The position numbers and the translations under genes are program-made. 64,000 bases of DNA from Opitutales bacterium (lineage in GTDB: Bacteria; Verrucomicrobiota; Verrucomicrobiia; Opitutales; UBA953): positions 54,780 through 118,779 of the forward strand of contig SIAU01000001.1 in NCBI GenBank assembly GCA_009691685.1, in the 5' to 3' direction. Shown here in pieces: positions 45,656-56,752 of this stretch. The first letter of the stretch is position 1. Every line of letters starts with the position of its first letter. The notes under the pieces are model-generated. The model was not told where the DNA came from. It did not search any database and saw only the letters and a program-made list of their open reading frames with translations.

Positions 45656-46378
45656 TTAAAAGCGACTGTCTTCTACATAAACAGCGTCTTCATCTTGAAG
45701 GATGAAATCGGGCTCGTCGCCGGAATCAATTTTACGCATGTCTTTTAAAATGACCTCTGTCTCGCCGTCGGGCTTCAGTCGTTTAATCGCAACATCGGAT
45801 CGACGTCCACGCGCTTGAATACCACCGGCAATCGAGAGAGCTTTACCTAGAGTAAGATTCTCTTCTGGCGGGATTGTTACGGGACCCGCACGACCCACAT
45901 AACCAGAAATATAAACCCGTCGTTCTGCATAAGCGACAATCGCAATAATTAACTGAGGCTGTTTGAAATAGCGGCTAAAGCGTTTGGTTAGTAAATCCTG
46001 TGCCTCGGTAATCGTTAAACCAGCGACCGGTACCAGTTGCTTTAAAAACGGGACGTCAATAGTGCCATCGGGATTAATTCGTCGCTCAATGACAGTATCA
46101 TTTTCATTGATGACGCCGACGCGGATAAAATCTCGAGACCTTAGGCGATAGGAAGTCTTAGCACCAGCTGGCTCAGATTTTACCTCATTTGCGCCCACAG
46201 CCTTGGTCGCCACGGGTGTGCTTGCGACAGGTTCGTTAGTCGCGACCGGTGCGGATGGATTCGACACTCGACCTAATTCTAAAGTTTCAGCGGAAAGACA
46301 TCCCACGCCCAATCCGAAAATAAAAACACAAATAAGTGCGGTGTATTTTCGGAGGGAAAAAATAGGACAATCTAACAT
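45656..46378 (-). CDS. Polysaccharide export protein, Wza-like (Poly_export and SLBB domains)
   Basis: The 240-residue protein has an N-terminal signal sequence (SLRKYTALICVFIFGLGVGCLSA) and a Poly_export domain starting at YRLRSRDFIRVGVINENDTVIERRINPDGTIDVPFL. One SLBB domain follows (RRVYISGYVGRAGPVTIPPEENLTLGKALSIAGG). It is shorter than E. coli Wza and lacks the C-terminal outer-membrane helix, as is usual for minimal forms. Export through the outer membrane may use the barrel protein encoded just upstream. It is 3 bases before the BY-kinase gene. Confidence 0.92.
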   Translation of the reverse strand: MLDCPIFSLRKYTALICVFIFGLGVGCLSAETLELGRVSNPSAPVATNEPVASTPVATKAVGANEVKSEPAGAKTSYRLRSRDFIRVGVINENDTVIERRINPDGTIDVPFLKQLVPVAGLTITEAQDLLTKRFSRYFKQPQLIIAIVAYAERRVYISGYVGRAGPVTIPPEENLTLGKALSIAGGIQARGRRSDVAIKRLKPDGETEVILKDMRKIDSGDEPDFILQDEDAVYVEDSRF

Positions 46379-46415
46379 AAAAAATCTGCTGAGGGGTTGG
46401 CCTACGTAAGATTTT

Positions 46416-47753
46416 TTAATAACGGAAAGTGGTCGAAAAATTAATGGAATTCGCTTTAAAATTGGAGGCGGGCGAGTTCTTAACTTTGGAATCTAAGGTA
46501 TCAATCGTGGCAGCAAATCTGATGTATTTATTGTACTCCCAATTAACACCAGCGTTGAAGTCGAGTGAATCAACTTGGGTGGTTCCCGAAACGACCTTAG
46601 ATTTTAATGCGTGAAAACTGAGGGCAACTTTTTCTAATAAGGCGTAGGACGCGGTATAACCGATGGTGTCGTTCTTGGTTGATCCGCCTGCAGCCGAAGC
46701 CGACAAATCATGAATTAAATTAAGTTCATGAGTAAATTTTTCGGTTAAGTTATGCGCAACTGTCAGATTGTAGGACAGTCCGTTATCGGACACGCCATCC
46801 AAGTCAGAAGTAAAATAACCAAGGTTGGTGGTGATATTAATTTTGCCGGAAGAAGTGGGCTTACCATTAACAGTTAAGCCGATGAAATTTTTGGTAAATT
46901 TTTGTTGTCCAGGTGGACGGGGTACAGAATCAACCGTTCCAACCGGGAGAGGTAATTTTTTTTGTGATGTACGGAAGTAAGGTGCGGCCGAGTAATTGCT
47001 TAAATCATGCTGGAATTTCAATCCATACTCCAACTTTTCGCTCGGTGTTTTATAGTTAATACTGATTGGAATCGATTTGGTGTTAATTTCACTCAGCGTA
47101 TTCGTATTATACGCAATGTCCTCAAAAGAAGTACCTGGAGTTCCTAATGGGGATGTGGCCGTAGTGGTTTTTGTTTTAACGGGATTTAAGTAGTGGTTGT
47201 AGGAGTTCGTAAAACCTACGCTTAATCTCAGCTTCTCACTGAGTCTATAACCCACGTTCAAAGTGTGGGCGTAATTAGCTTGGCGCACCAAAGTGGCGCC
47301 GAGAACTTGACCACTATCCGCCCCTAAAATTCCGGCCAAATTATCGTTTCGGGCGGACTCATTATAAGAGGTAGAAACTCCAACAGTCAAAGGACCTCCA
47401 GTCTCATAATTAGCACCAACGCTGATATTTGTCTGACCTTCTTCTAAATCTTTATATTCGGATTTGTTGTAACGTAAGAAAGATTGTGAGACCTTCATAT
47501 TCGCCGAAAGAGGGCTGTCTTTGGCATACTGTAAATCAAAACCAGGCGTAAACGTTACCAATGCGGCAGATTTTTTGGCGGCAACGGAGTACAAGTTGTC
47601 CTTAACATCAAATGACAAAGAGGTGGTGAAAAATATGTCGGTATCATCGCCGATCTGGATTAATGGCGAAGTCGGAAAAATGGTAGCGGCATTTATGAAC
47701 GCGGTTGTGCCGAGCAGTGTTGCAGCGGCTAAGAAAAACTTCGCTTGGGGCAT
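46416..47753 (-). CDS. Outer-membrane beta-barrel protein of the exopolysaccharide operon
   Basis: From ATG 47753 the protein has 445 residues, with signal peptide MPQAKFFLAAATLLGTTAFINAA; the track start is a TTG. The rest alternates polar and hydrophobic residues in many short strands with turns and ends in an aromatic pair (TTFRY), typical of outer-membrane barrels (BBP2-like). It resembles barrel proteins found with Wza/Wzc genes, which may act as the outer-membrane exit. The first strand region has SLSFDVKDNLYSVAAKKSAALVTFTPGFDLQY. It follows the rpoC terminator, so it needs its own promoter. Confidence 0.75.
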   Translation of the reverse strand: MPQAKFFLAAATLLGTTAFINAATIFPTSPLIQIGDDTDIFFTTSLSFDVKDNLYSVAAKKSAALVTFTPGFDLQYAKDSPLSANMKVSQSFLRYNKSEYKDLEEGQTNISVGANYETGGPLTVGVSTSYNESARNDNLAGILGADSGQVLGATLVRQANYAHTLNVGYRLSEKLRLSVGFTNSYNHYLNPVKTKTTTATSPLGTPGTSFEDIAYNTNTLSEINTKSIPISINYKTPSEKLEYGLKFQHDLSNYSAAPYFRTSQKKLPLPVGTVDSVPRPPGQQKFTKNFIGLTVNGKPTSSGKINITTNLGYFTSDLDGVSDNGLSYNLTVAHNLTEKFTHELNLIHDLSASAAGGSTKNDTIGYTASYALLEKVALSFHALKSKVVSGTTQVDSLDFNAGVNWEYNKYIRFAATIDTLDSKVKNSPASNFKANSINFSTTFRY

Positions 47754-47822
47754 AAATTTTGGAGGGGCTTTGGACTCCAAATAAACTCAGTTTAAGGGTC
47801 AATCTCAACCAAGAAAGGGATT

Positions 47823-47856
47823 AAAAAAATAGGCGTACATTTAAGTACGCCTATTT
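47823..47856 (-). terminator. Intrinsic terminator after rpoC
   Basis: A perfect 12-pair stem AAATAGGCGTAC / GTACGCCTATTT with a 6-base loop is followed on the reverse strand by a T-run, 33 bases beyond the rpoC stop. It separates the RNA polymerase operon from the exopolysaccharide operon on the same strand. Confidence 0.92.
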
Positions 47857-47888
47857 ACATAAGTAACTGTATATTAGTTACTTAATGG

Positions 47889-50800
47889 TTACTCGGCAGT
47901 TAATTCGGTCGGGGTTACCTTAATCTTACGGTACATAGGTAGTCCGGTACCCGCTGGGACGAGGTGACCCATGATCACATTTTCCTTAAATCCAGTCAGT
48001 GGATCGCGACGAGCCATGGTAGCGGCATCGGTCAGAACACGGGTGGTTTCTTGGAAAGAAGCTGCCGAGATGAAGGACTCAGTCTCAAGCGATGCTTTGG
48101 TGATACCCAGAAGGATAGGTTCGTACTCGGCGATTTGACCACCGCGTTCATGAATCGAACGATTCACTGCTGCGAGCGTGCTACGATCGACGTGTTCGCC
48201 CCACAAGTAATCGGAATCACCCGGCTCGGTAATGCGCACCTTGCGGAGCATTCGAGCTACGATGATTTCAATGTGCTTGTCGTTAATCACAACACCTTGT
48301 GAGCGGTAAACTTTTTGAATTTCAGTGATGAGGTAATCCTGTACACGCGATTGGCCGAGAATATCCAAGATGTCGTGAGGATCAACGGCACCATCCGTCA
48401 ACGGTTGGCCTTGCTTAACTTTTTCGCCGGCAACCACGTTGATGTGTTTACCGTGAGGAATTAAGTGTTCTTCTTCGCGACCGATAGAGTCTTTGATGAC
48501 CAAGCGCTTCTTGCCACGAACGGAAGGTTGGAATTCAACCTCGCCATCGATCTTGGCAATTTCCGCAGCGTCCTTGGGAGGACGAGCTTCAAAGAGTTCG
48601 GAAATACGCGGTAAACCTGCAGTAATATCTTGAGTCTTCGCAGCCTGACGTGGAATTCTGGCGAGCAAGGTTCCGACTTCAACTTCGGTACCCTCTTCGA
48701 CCACGACACGAGCGCCTGCCGGAATCGAAAATGTTCCGAGGTTCTCACCCTTCTCATTAACGATCTGGATTTGCGGATTTTGTTCATCGGAGTGTTCAAT
48801 GATGCTCTTGATGAATTTATTGGCCGCGGTATCACGCTCTTCATTGTAAGTCACACCATTGATCATATCAATGAGACGAATCTTACCGATGGCGTTAGCG
48901 AGAATAGGAGTGTTGTTCGGATCCCAGGCAGCGATGAGTTGGTCTTTCTTAATCGCTTGTCCGTCCTTCACCTTGATAACCGTACCGGCGAGAATACGAT
49001 ATTCTTTGGCGGGCTGATTAGCTTCACCCACGATGCGGATCAAGCCGGTGCCGTTAACTGCAAAAAGCGCATCGTTAAGGGGCACGGTGTTAATATCAAC
49101 GAACTCAATGCGTCCGTTAATCTCCGTTTTAATTTCAGGAGTTTTTAACTGAGCAACGCCACCAATGTGGAAAGTACGCATGGTTAACTGAGTACCCGGT
49201 TCACCGATGGATTGCGCAGCGATAATTCCAACCGCAGTACCACGCTCAACAATACGACCAGTCGATGGGTCGAGACCGTACGACTTAGGCGGAATCGCAT
49301 TCACATGCATGTGCGTGAGTGGCGAAAGAACTTTTACACGATCGATACCGGACTTCTCGATAGCTTTAGCGATGTCCTCAGTAATGAGTTCACCCGCAGC
49401 GATGATAATTTCGGAAGGATTGAGAGGGTTGACGACGTCATCCGATGGACAACGACCGATAATACGGTCAGCCAAGGGAACGAGAATTTCGTCACCGTCG
49501 TAAATCGTCGATTTCCAAACACCATTAGGGAGACGAACGGCCACACGATCAATACCCGCATCGCGTAGCTTCGCTACCGTCTCTTCCGTCAGTGTCGCAT
49601 CAGCTTTAATTAAAGGCTTAACGGCACCCGATGGATTCGACACATCGATTGAAACGTGACGGCCAATCGCTGCATCGCTTAAGGGAATGACTTCGGAACC
49701 GGATGAAAGATTACGATTGTCGGTGACAATCACATCCATCGCCACGTCACACAACTTACGTGTCATGTAACCTGCGTCAGCGGTTTTTAAAGCTGTATCC
49801 GAAAGACCCTTACGAGCACCGTGCGTCGAGATAAAGTACTCGAGAACGGAGAGGCCTTCGCGGAATGACGACAAGATGGGGCGTTCGATAATTTCACCTG
49901 AAGGTTTAGCCATTAAACCACGCGCACCGCACAACTGTTTAACCTGGGCTTTATTACCACGCGCACCAGAGTCCATCATCGCGTAAACGGGATTGATGAT
50001 CATGCGGTGAGCATGACGAGGATCACCTTTGCGAACACCGGCTACTTTCGCAGCTTCGGCGAGGGTGTTATAAACAGATTGCGCAATCGTGTTCGTCGCA
50101 CTGGACCAAGTATCAACGACCTTGTTTCGGCGTTCATCATTGGTAATGGTACCACTTTCGTTTTGCTTTTGGTATTCGCGTACCTTGATCGTGGCTTCTT
50201 TGACGACGGCATCTTTTTCCGCCGGATAAATCATGTCCGACACACCGATAGAAATACCGGCTTTAGTAGCGACGCGGAAACCCGTGTCCTTCAGCGCATC
50301 GAGAACAGGAATCGAAAGTTCCTTACCCACGGCCTTATAAGTCTTAAGAATTAAATCACCTAACTGACCCTTCTTTACGGTCTCATTAAAGAAGCCGAGT
50401 TCGGAAGGCCAAATGGTATTAAAAATAATACGACCGACGGTGGTCACAATCGTGCGAGCGTTTTTGTCGCCGTGCACGGTGTCGCGACCTAAGTCAGGAT
50501 TCGCATAACGTACCCAATCGTGGAAGTGCAGCGCACCTTCGGCTTCGGCGTAATTAGCTTCGTCGACTGAACCAATCACCGGTAAGTGTTGTTCGCTCTT
50601 AGGCTTATTCGCAGGTTCAAGCGTGAGATAATAAGCACCCAACACAATATCTTGGGAGGGAGTTAAGATCGGCTTACCGCTCGAAGGTGAGAAGATGTTG
50701 TTCGTGGACATCATCAAGAGTTTGCACTCCATGATGGCTTCCAGGGAAAGCGGAACGTGAACGGCCATTTGGTCACCGTCGAAGTCAGCATTGTACGCCG

Positions 50801-52226
50801 TACAAACGAGCGGGTGCAGACGGATCGCATCACCTTCGATGAGCACAGGCTCGAAAGCCTGAATTGAAAGACGGTGAAGAGTCGGAGCACGATTTAAGAA
50901 GACAGGGTGACCTTTAGTCACTTCTTCTAAAATATCCCAAACCTCAGGCTTCTTTTGTTCAATGTGCTTACGTGCACCGCGAACGGTGTGCGCAAAGCCA
51001 AGATCCTTAAGACGACGGATGATGAAAGGTTCGAATAAAACGAGCGCCATCTTCTTAGGAAGACCACACTGATTGAGTTTTAATTCAGGACCGATAACAA
51101 TGACGGAACGACCGGAGTAATCGACGCGCTTACCTAAAAGATTTTGACGGAAACGACCATGCTTACCCTTCAACATGTCGCTGATGGATTTGAGCTGACG
51201 ATCGCGATCTTTAACGGGCTTACCGTGACGACCATTGTCCAAGAGAGCGTCCACCGCTTCTTGTAACATACGCATTTCATTATGGATGATCACATCAGGT
51301 GTTTTCATCTGAATGAGTTGCTTCAATCGGTTGTTACGATTGATGACGCGACGATAGAGATCGTTTAAGTCAGAAGTCGCAAAGCGACCGCCTTCTAAAG
51401 GAACTAAAGGACGTAAGTCAGGAGGAATAACGGGGAGTACCGTTAAGATCATGTGCTCCGGACGTTTGCCCGAGGCCAAGAAGCCTTGGATAATCTTCAT
51501 CCGACGAGCGATCTTCTTCTTGATCTGCTTAGAGCGAGTGGAGCGAAGTTGATCGCGTAAACCTTCAACGGTTGCCGCTAAATCCATCTTCTTCAATAAT
51601 TGTTGGAGAGCTTCGGCACCCATGCGCGCTTTGAACGCGTCAGGACCGTGAGTCTCAACCGCTTTACGGTAACCTTCTTCATCTAATAATTCTTTTTCAA
51701 CCATGCCAGTCTGACCAGGATCGACCACTAAGTATTTTTGGTAGTAGATGACTTGTTCTAACTGACGAGTGGTCATGTCGAGCATCAGCGACAAACGGCT
51801 AGGCATGCTCTTTAAGAACCAAATGTGCGAAACGGGAATCGCCATACGGATATAACCCATACGTTCACGACGAACGCGGGAGACGGTTACTTCAACGCCG
51901 CACTTATCACAAACGACGTCTTTATATTTAACTTTTTTATATTTTCCGCAATAGCACTCGTAGTCGCGGACAGGTCCGAAAATACGCTGACAGAAAAGAC
52001 CGTTAGGCTCCGGTTTGAATGAACGATAGTTAATCGTTTCAGGGCTCTTAACTTCTTTGAGGCCTTTTACTTTGCGGTTTCCGTGTTCATCAACTTCGTC
52101 GAGGAACTGCTCACCGGTCCAGGCGACAATTTCTTCGGGTGAGGCAATGGAGATAGAAACGAAGTCGAAGGACTGCTCCTTGGCTTCGTTGGCGGTAAAC
52201 TCAGGGGAATGTTCCGGGTGAATCAT
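47889..52226 (-). CDS. rpoC: DNA-directed RNA polymerase beta-prime subunit
   Basis: The 1445-residue subunit has the first zinc ribbon (C91, C93, C106, C109), the catalytic [12 protein letters not shown] (residues 479-490), and the trigger-loop region [24 protein letters not shown] near 1000-1023. The second zinc site, normally four cysteines flanking the region before the trigger loop, is absent. By alignment with E. coli by eye, C814, C888, C895 and C898 are replaced by N839, H972, P979 and S982. Between these positions an extra copy of the local module is inserted (850-895 and 919-964). No large insertion interrupts the trigger loop. It follows rpoB by 29 bases and ends at a strong terminator. 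Confidence 0.97.
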   Translation of the reverse strand: MIHPEHSPEFTANEAKEQSFDFVSISIASPEEIVAWTGEQFLDEVDEHGNRKVKGLKEVKSPETINYRSFKPEPNGLFCQRIFGPVRDYECYCGKYKKVKYKDVVCDKCGVEVTVSRVRRERMGYIRMAIPVSHIWFLKSMPSRLSLMLDMTTRQLEQVIYYQKYLVVDPGQTGMVEKELLDEEGYRKAVETHGPDAFKARMGAEALQQLLKKMDLAATVEGLRDQLRSTRSKQIKKKIARRMKIIQGFLASGKRPEHMILTVLPVIPPDLRPLVPLEGGRFATSDLNDLYRRVINRNNRLKQLIQMKTPDVIIHNEMRMLQEAVDALLDNGRHGKPVKDRDRQLKSISDMLKGKHGRFRQNLLGKRVDYSGRSVIVIGPELKLNQCGLPKKMALVLFEPFIIRRLKDLGFAHTVRGARKHIEQKKPEVWDILEEVTKGHPVFLNRAPTLHRLSIQAFEPVLIEGDAIRLHPLVCTAYNADFDGDQMAVHVPLSLEAIMECKLLMMSTNNIFSPSSGKPILTPSQDIVLGAYYLTLEPANKPKSEQHLPVIGSVDEANYAEAEGALHFHDWVRYANPDLGRDTVHGDKNARTIVTTVGRIIFNTIWPSELGFFNETVKKGQLGDLILKTYKAVGKELSIPVLDALKDTGFRVATKAGISIGVSDMIYPAEKDAVVKEATIKVREYQKQNESGTITNDERRNKVVDTWSSATNTIAQSVYNTLAEAAKVAGVRKGDPRHAHRMIINPVYAMMDSGARGNKAQVKQLCGARGLMAKPSGEIIERPILSSFREGLSVLEYFISTHGARKGLSDTALKTADAGYMTRKLCDVAMDVIVTDNRNLSSGSEVIPLSDAAIGRHVSIDVSNPSGAVKPLIKADATLTEETVAKLRDAGIDRVAVRLPNGVWKSTIYDGDEILVPLADRIIGRCPSDDVVNPLNPSEIIIAAGELITEDIAKAIEKSGIDRVKVLSPLTHMHVNAIPPKSYGLDPSTGRIVERGTAVGIIAAQSIGEPGTQLTMRTFHIGGVAQLKTPEIKTEINGRIEFVDINTVPLNDALFAVNGTGLIRIVGEANQPAKEYRILAGTVIKVKDGQAIKKDQLIAAWDPNNTPILANAIGKIRLIDMINGVTYNEERDTAANKFIKSIIEHSDEQNPQIQIVNEKGENLGTFSIPAGARVVVEEGTEVEVGTLLARIPRQAAKTQDITAGLPRISELFEARPPKDAAEIAKIDGEVEFQPSVRGKKRLVIKDSIGREEEHLIPHGKHINVVAGEKVKQGQPLTDGAVDPHDILDILGQSRVQDYLITEIQKVYRSQGVVINDKHIEIIVARMLRKVRITEPGDSDYLWGEHVDRSTLAAVNRSIHERGGQIAEYEPILLGITKASLETESFISAASFQETTRVLTDAATMARRDPLTGFKENVIMGHLVPAGTGLPMYRKIKVTPTELTAE
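49335..49679 (-). repeat. Internal duplication in rpoC (two 46-residue modules)
   Basis: Residues 850-895 ([10 protein letters not shown]...AGIDRV) and 919-964 ([10 protein letters not shown]...SGIDRV) align without gaps over 46 positions with 18 identities by eye. Each is preceded by PL, and the offset is 69 residues. The second copy matches the single module of other bacterial beta-prime subunits (ERIVGR...LITEDIAK...GIEKVKVRS); the first is extra. Confidence 0.8.
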
Positions 52227-52255
52227 GTAGGTAAGGTTGTTTGAGTTTTTAGTGA

Positions 52256-55200
52256 TTAGTTACGCTCGGTAGGAGTGGTGGATCCGAGGCGAACATCCAA
52301 GCAGAGGGCCTGCATTTCCTTCATCAGAACGTTGAAAGATTGCGGAGTACCACTGACGAGGGTGTTGTCACCTTTAACGAGTTGTTCATAAATCTTGGTC
52401 CGTCCTGCGACGTCGTCAGACTTAACGGTAAGAAGCTCTTGGAGAGTGTAAGCAGCGCCGTAAGCTTCGAGTGCCCAAACTTCCATTTCACCGAAACGTT
52501 GGCCACCGTATTGGGCTTTACCACCGAGAGGCTGTTGCGTGATGAGGCTGTAAGGACCAGTTGCACGAGCGTGAATCTTGTCCGCGACTAAGTGATTAAG
52601 TTTCATCATGTAGATGTGACCAACCACGACGTCTTGGTCGAAAGCTTCACCGGTGTGACCGTTCACCAACATAGCTTTACCAGTCTCAGGAAGGTTTGCT
52701 TGCTTCAAGTATTCGCGAATTTGTTTTTCAGGAATACCGTCGAAGATCGGAGTAGCTACTTTTAATCCTAGTTTGGAACAGGCCCAACCTAAGTGAGTTT
52801 CTAAAACTTGACCTACGTTCATACGAGAAGGAACGCCGAGAGGGTTCAGACAGATATCTACGGGAGTACCGTCGGATAAGAAGGGCATATCTTCAACCGG
52901 AACAATACGGGCGACGACACCTTTATTTCCGTGACGGCCGGCCATCTTGTCACCGACTTGAATCTTACGCTTGGTCGCGATGAAAACTTTGACGTTCTTA
53001 ATCGCGCCACCTTCGTCGACACCTTGTTCAATCGATTCCACTTTACGGGTACGCTCTTGATCGAGCTCATCGAATTTGCGGTGGTAGCCATCAACGATTT
53101 GGCGAATCTTCTGCTTCACTGGAGAATCGTTCATCTCGATGGTGCGAGAAACAGAAGCTAAGCGGCGGAGCAAGGTCTTGGTAATCTTGCGATTAGCAGG
53201 AATGATTGCTTCACCCGTTTCAGAATTTTTAACGTCGAGAGGAATTTTCTCGCCGAGTAAAATATTGGAGAGCGACTCGGTCATCTCTTCGCGAAGACGA
53301 GATTCTTGAGTGCGGTATTCTTCGTTAACTTTCTTCAGGGCGCGGCGCTGATCGTTGGGCGAAAGGCGACCATCATCCTTATCCGTACGTGAAGAAACCT
53401 TCACGTCCATGATGATACCGGAAATACCCGAAGGTACGCGGAGAGAAGTATCTTTTACATCACGAGCTTTTTCACCGAAGATTGCCCGGAGAAGTTTTTC
53501 TTCAGGAGCTAAGTCCCCTTCACTCTTGGGAGTGATTTTACCGACGAGAATGTCGTCCGGTTTAACTTCTGCACCGATACGGATCACGCCATCGCGGTTC
53601 AGGTTGCGTAAAGCATCTTCACCGAGATTAGGAATATCGCGTGTAATTTGTTCAGGTCCAAGTTTCGTATCACGAGCAGTGACTTCGAATTCTTCAATGT
53701 GGATGGAAGTAAAGACATCGTCTTTGAGTAAACGCTCGGAGAGGAGAATAGCATCTTCGAAGTTATAACCATTCCAAGGCATGAAGCCGACAAGGACGTT
53801 GCGACCTAAGGCGAGCTCACCTTTATCGGTGGCCGCACCATCGGCAATAATATCGCCAGTTTTTACCTTATCGCCACGACGAACGAGCGGACGCTGATTG
53901 AAACAGGTCGAGGCGTTGGTCTTTAAGAATTTACGGAGATCGTAAACGAAGAGACCTTTCGCAGGATCGCTCTTGAATTTTTTGTTTTCAAGTTGGCCAG
54001 GAGCAATCTCACCATCCTTGGTCGTCACGATGCGACGTGCATCAGCGGCGGCCACGATTCCAACCCCTTCAGCAACAACGACCGTCTTCGAGTCGATTGC
54101 CACACGGCGTTCTAAACCAGTACCGACGTAAGGAGATTCGGTAATCACCAAAGGTACACCTTGGCGTTGCATGTTCGAACCCATGAGTGCGCGATTCGCG
54201 TCATCGTGCTCCAGGAAAGGAATTAATCCGGCAGCCACCGAAACAACCTGCTGCGGAGAAACGTCCATGTAATCCACGGAGTCCGGATCTTCTTCTAAAA
54301 TGTCATCACGGTAACGAACGGTAACTTTGCCTTTAAGATTTCCAGCGGCATCGAGTTCAGAGTTCGCTTGAGCTACCTTGAATTTTTCTTCTTGGTCGGC
54401 CGTCATGTATTCCACGGTGTTGGTCACTTTACCGCGAACGACTTTACGATAAGGCGCTTCGATAAAACCAAACTCATTAATACGTGAGTAGGTGGAGAGT
54501 GAATTAATTAAACCGATATTGGGACCTTCCGGGGTTTCAATTGGACAGATACGACCGTAGTGCGAAGGATGCACGTCGCGCACTTCGAAACCAGCACGGT
54601 CGCGATTTAAACCTCCAGGCCCGAGGGCGGAGAGTCGACGCTTGTGGGTTAACTCGGACAGCGGATTGATTTGATCCATCAACTGGCTGAGCTGGCTGCG
54701 TTGGAAGAACTCGCGGATTAAATTAGCGAAAGGCTTTGGGTTAACTAATTTTTGAGGAGTGATGGAATCAACACTCTGATCGTATTCATTGATACGAGCT
54801 TTCACGGTCTTAATCACGTTCTTCAGACCGGCGCGGCATTGGTTAGCTAATAACTCTCCAACGTTCCGAACACGACGGCTACCCAAGTGATCGATATCGT
54901 CCACGGGACCATCTTTCTTGCGGAGTTCGCAAAGCAGTTTGGTAGCGGCAACAATATCTTCAGGAGTGATGATACGTGTATCGATCGAAGTCTTGAGACT
55001 TAATTTCTGGTTAAGTTTATAACGACCGACGCGACCTAAATCATAACGGAGAGGATCTTGGAAGAGGCGCTGCATGTGGGCACGAGCGTTCTTCACGTTC
55101 ACCGGCTCACCAGGACGCAACTTACGGAAGATTTCTTTAAGAGCTTCTTCTTCGTTACGAACGGCACTGATGTCCTTACGGAGTGAGAGAATCACGGCAC

Positions 55201-56056
55201 CGTCATCAAAACTCGTGTCAAACACGCTAAACTTTTGTTTAGGTAATTGCTTGTGAATTTCTTTCAGAGTTTCGCGTGAAAGTTTATCGTATTGTTTAGC
55301 GATCACTTTGCTGGTGTTGGTATCAACATCCACGATGTGATCAGCATAAACTAAATTAGCTAATCGCTCTGGCTCCAGTTTAAGGGCGCTCTCGGCGGTG
55401 TATTCCTTGCTGGCGTAGAAGAGGCTCAGGATGTCCTTGTCGTCTTTATAACCAAAGGCGCGGAGTAAAGTGGTGACTAAGAATTTACGGCGACGGCGAC
55501 GGCGATCGAGGTAAACCCAAAGTAAATCGTTTTGGTCGAATTGAACTTCGATCCAGGTTCCGCGATCAGGAATAATGCGGAAGGCGTGTAATTGTTTTCC
55601 GCTGGTGTGCTGAGATTCTTCGAAGCAAATACCAGGACTGCGGTGTAATTGGGAAACCACGACACGTTCAGCACCATTCACAATAAAGGAACCACGCTCG
55701 GTGATCATGGGGATTTCGCCCATCATGATTTCTTCGTCTTTAAAGGTACTCTTTTCGGAGAGACGTAATTTGAGCATGACCGTGACGGCATAACTGATAC
55801 CTTCGCGGATACATTCTAACTCCGTAGTCTTTGGGAAAATTAAGCTATAACCTTGATACTCGAGACTGAAATTTCCGTTGTTGCTGGAGATCGGGAAAGC
55901 CTCGTGGAAGACCGCGTTGAGACCTAATTTGTCGAGCGCACCCGAACTTTTATCGAGCTGTAAAAACTCTCGGTAAGAAGAGATTTGATTCTCGATAAGA
56001 TTGGGAGGTGGGATTACTTCAGTGAGTTTTCCGAAGTTATTACGTACTTGTAGCAT
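52256..56056 (-). CDS. rpoB: DNA-directed RNA polymerase beta subunit
   Basis: The 1266-residue subunit contains the rifampicin-pocket region [67 protein letters not shown]. Further on are [31 protein letters not shown], and the C-terminal switch region [39 protein letters not shown]. In the rifampicin region the E. coli-equivalent positions 514 and 518 are Leu and Ile instead of Phe and Asn, while D516, H526 and S531 are kept. It lies 160 bases after rplL, behind a terminator-like hairpin. Confidence 0.97.
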   Translation of the reverse strand: MLQVRNNFGKLTEVIPPPNLIENQISSYREFLQLDKSSGALDKLGLNAVFHEAFPISSNNGNFSLEYQGYSLIFPKTTELECIREGISYAVTVMLKLRLSEKSTFKDEEIMMGEIPMITERGSFIVNGAERVVVSQLHRSPGICFEESQHTSGKQLHAFRIIPDRGTWIEVQFDQNDLLWVYLDRRRRRRKFLVTTLLRAFGYKDDKDILSLFYASKEYTAESALKLEPERLANLVYADHIVDVDTNTSKVIAKQYDKLSRETLKEIHKQLPKQKFSVFDTSFDDGAVILSLRKDISAVRNEEEALKEIFRKLRPGEPVNVKNARAHMQRLFQDPLRYDLGRVGRYKLNQKLSLKTSIDTRIITPEDIVAATKLLCELRKKDGPVDDIDHLGSRRVRNVGELLANQCRAGLKNVIKTVKARINEYDQSVDSITPQKLVNPKPFANLIREFFQRSQLSQLMDQINPLSELTHKRRLSALGPGGLNRDRAGFEVRDVHPSHYGRICPIETPEGPNIGLINSLSTYSRINEFGFIEAPYRKVVRGKVTNTVEYMTADQEEKFKVAQANSELDAAGNLKGKVTVRYRDDILEEDPDSVDYMDVSPQQVVSVAAGLIPFLEHDDANRALMGSNMQRQGVPLVITESPYVGTGLERRVAIDSKTVVVAEGVGIVAAADARRIVTTKDGEIAPGQLENKKFKSDPAKGLFVYDLRKFLKTNASTCFNQRPLVRRGDKVKTGDIIADGAATDKGELALGRNVLVGFMPWNGYNFEDAILLSERLLKDDVFTSIHIEEFEVTARDTKLGPEQITRDIPNLGEDALRNLNRDGVIRIGAEVKPDDILVGKITPKSEGDLAPEEKLLRAIFGEKARDVKDTSLRVPSGISGIIMDVKVSSRTDKDDGRLSPNDQRRALKKVNEEYRTQESRLREEMTESLSNILLGEKIPLDVKNSETGEAIIPANRKITKTLLRRLASVSRTIEMNDSPVKQKIRQIVDGYHRKFDELDQERTRKVESIEQGVDEGGAIKNVKVFIATKRKIQVGDKMAGRHGNKGVVARIVPVEDMPFLSDGTPVDICLNPLGVPSRMNVGQVLETHLGWACSKLGLKVATPIFDGIPEKQIREYLKQANLPETGKAMLVNGHTGEAFDQDVVVGHIYMMKLNHLVADKIHARATGPYSLITQQPLGGKAQYGGQRFGEMEVWALEAYGAAYTLQELLTVKSDDVAGRTKIYEQLVKGDNTLVSGTPQSFNVLMKEMQALCLDVRLGSTTPTERN

Positions 56057-56110
56057 GGCGGGTGTAGAGTGTCGGAGTGGCTGGTTATTTTAGCTTTTAA
56101 AAAATGGGTT

Positions 56111-56184
56111 GTCTGGTTTTGGGCGGCCCAGACTGCCGTTTTAAAAATGCGGGGAGAAAACTTAGAGGCGAACCCCCTCCCCGC
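56111..56184 (-). terminator. Attenuator-like hairpins between rplL and rpoB
   Basis: On the reverse strand GCGGGGAG (56184-56177) pairs with CTCCCCGC (56156-56149) and is followed by ATTTTTAAAA, a weak T-run. A second stem GTCTGG/CCAGAC (56111-56133) comes next. The position matches the partial attenuator known between rplL and rpoB in E. coli, which lowers RNA polymerase gene expression relative to ribosomal proteins. Function here is inferred. Confidence 0.6.
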
Positions 56185-56216
56185 TCAAATGTGCTTACGC
56201 GTAGGCGAAGATGAAA

Positions 56217-56597
56217 TTATTTAACTTCAACTTCAGCACCGGCGGCCTTGAGCTTAGTCTCAATGTCCTTGGCTTCGTCTTTGCTGACGCCTTCCTTGAC
56301 GGGCTTAGGCGCAGTGTCGACAAGGTCCTTGGCTTCCTTGAGTCCGAGACCAGTAATCGCACGTACTTCTTTAATGACGTTGATTGGGGTCGCACCCTTG
56401 GCTTTGAGGATGACGTCGAAGGTAGTCTTCTCTTCTGCAGGAGCGGCAGCGGCACCACCAGCGGCGGCAGCGACAGCGACAGGAGCAGCGGCGGAAACGC
56501 CCCACTTAGTTTCGAGGTCTTTAACGAGAGTGGCGACTTCGAGAACGCTTTGTGCGCTCAGCCACTCGATTACTTGATCTTTTGTGATGTTACTCAT
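56217..56597 (-). CDS. rplL: 50S ribosomal protein L7/L12
   Basis: The 126-residue protein has an N-terminal dimerisation helix ([28 protein letters not shown]), an Ala/Pro hinge and a C-terminal domain [70 protein letters not shown]. It forms the flexible stalk that recruits GTPases such as EF-Tu and IF-2, both encoded nearby. An AAGGA lies 12 bases before the ATG, downstream of a folded leader. Confidence 0.98.
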   Translation of the reverse strand: MSNITKDQVIEWLSAQSVLEVATLVKDLETKWGVSAAAPVAVAAAAGGAAAAPAEEKTTFDVILKAKGATPINVIKEVRAITGLGLKEAKDLVDTAPKPVKEGVSKDEAKDIETKLKAAGAEVEVK

Positions 56598-56616
56598 GAT
56601 GTTTGGTTCCTTGAAT

Positions 56617-56662
56617 GGTTAGCGTCCGTTGAAAGACATTTGAGAGCACTAGGCTCCTAACC
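56617..56662 (-). promoter_or_regulatory. Possible structured RNA leader in front of rplL
   Basis: On the reverse strand GGTTAG pairs with CTAACC (56662-56657 with 56622-56617) and encloses a stacked hairpin GAGC-CTAGT-GCTC. It ends about 8 bases before the AAGGA of rplL, within an unusually long rplJ-rplL gap of 155 bases. It could tune rplL translation, since L12 is needed in several copies per ribosome. This is a by-eye prediction only. Confidence 0.35.
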
Positions 56663-56752
56663 GGGGTTCTTTGGATATGTATTTTGTTTTTGGGTTTGGA
56701 TTTCCCCCCGTTCGGATCAGTCCACACGGACCAACCTCCACGAGGAAAGGGA

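Noticed and set aside
45325-45748. Forward-strand ORFs rich in His/Arg or Ser/Thr opposite the Gly-Tyr repeat
   Set aside because: They are antisense readings of the repeated Gly-Tyr codons of the BY-kinase; no start signals or family features.
47861-47883. Inverted repeat AAGTAAC/GTTACTT just after the rpoC stop
   Set aside because: AT-rich and without a T-run; the adjacent 12-pair stem at 47827-47856 is the convincing terminator.
53355-53768. 137-residue forward ORF inside rpoB
   Set aside because: Antisense shadow of a highly conserved coding region.
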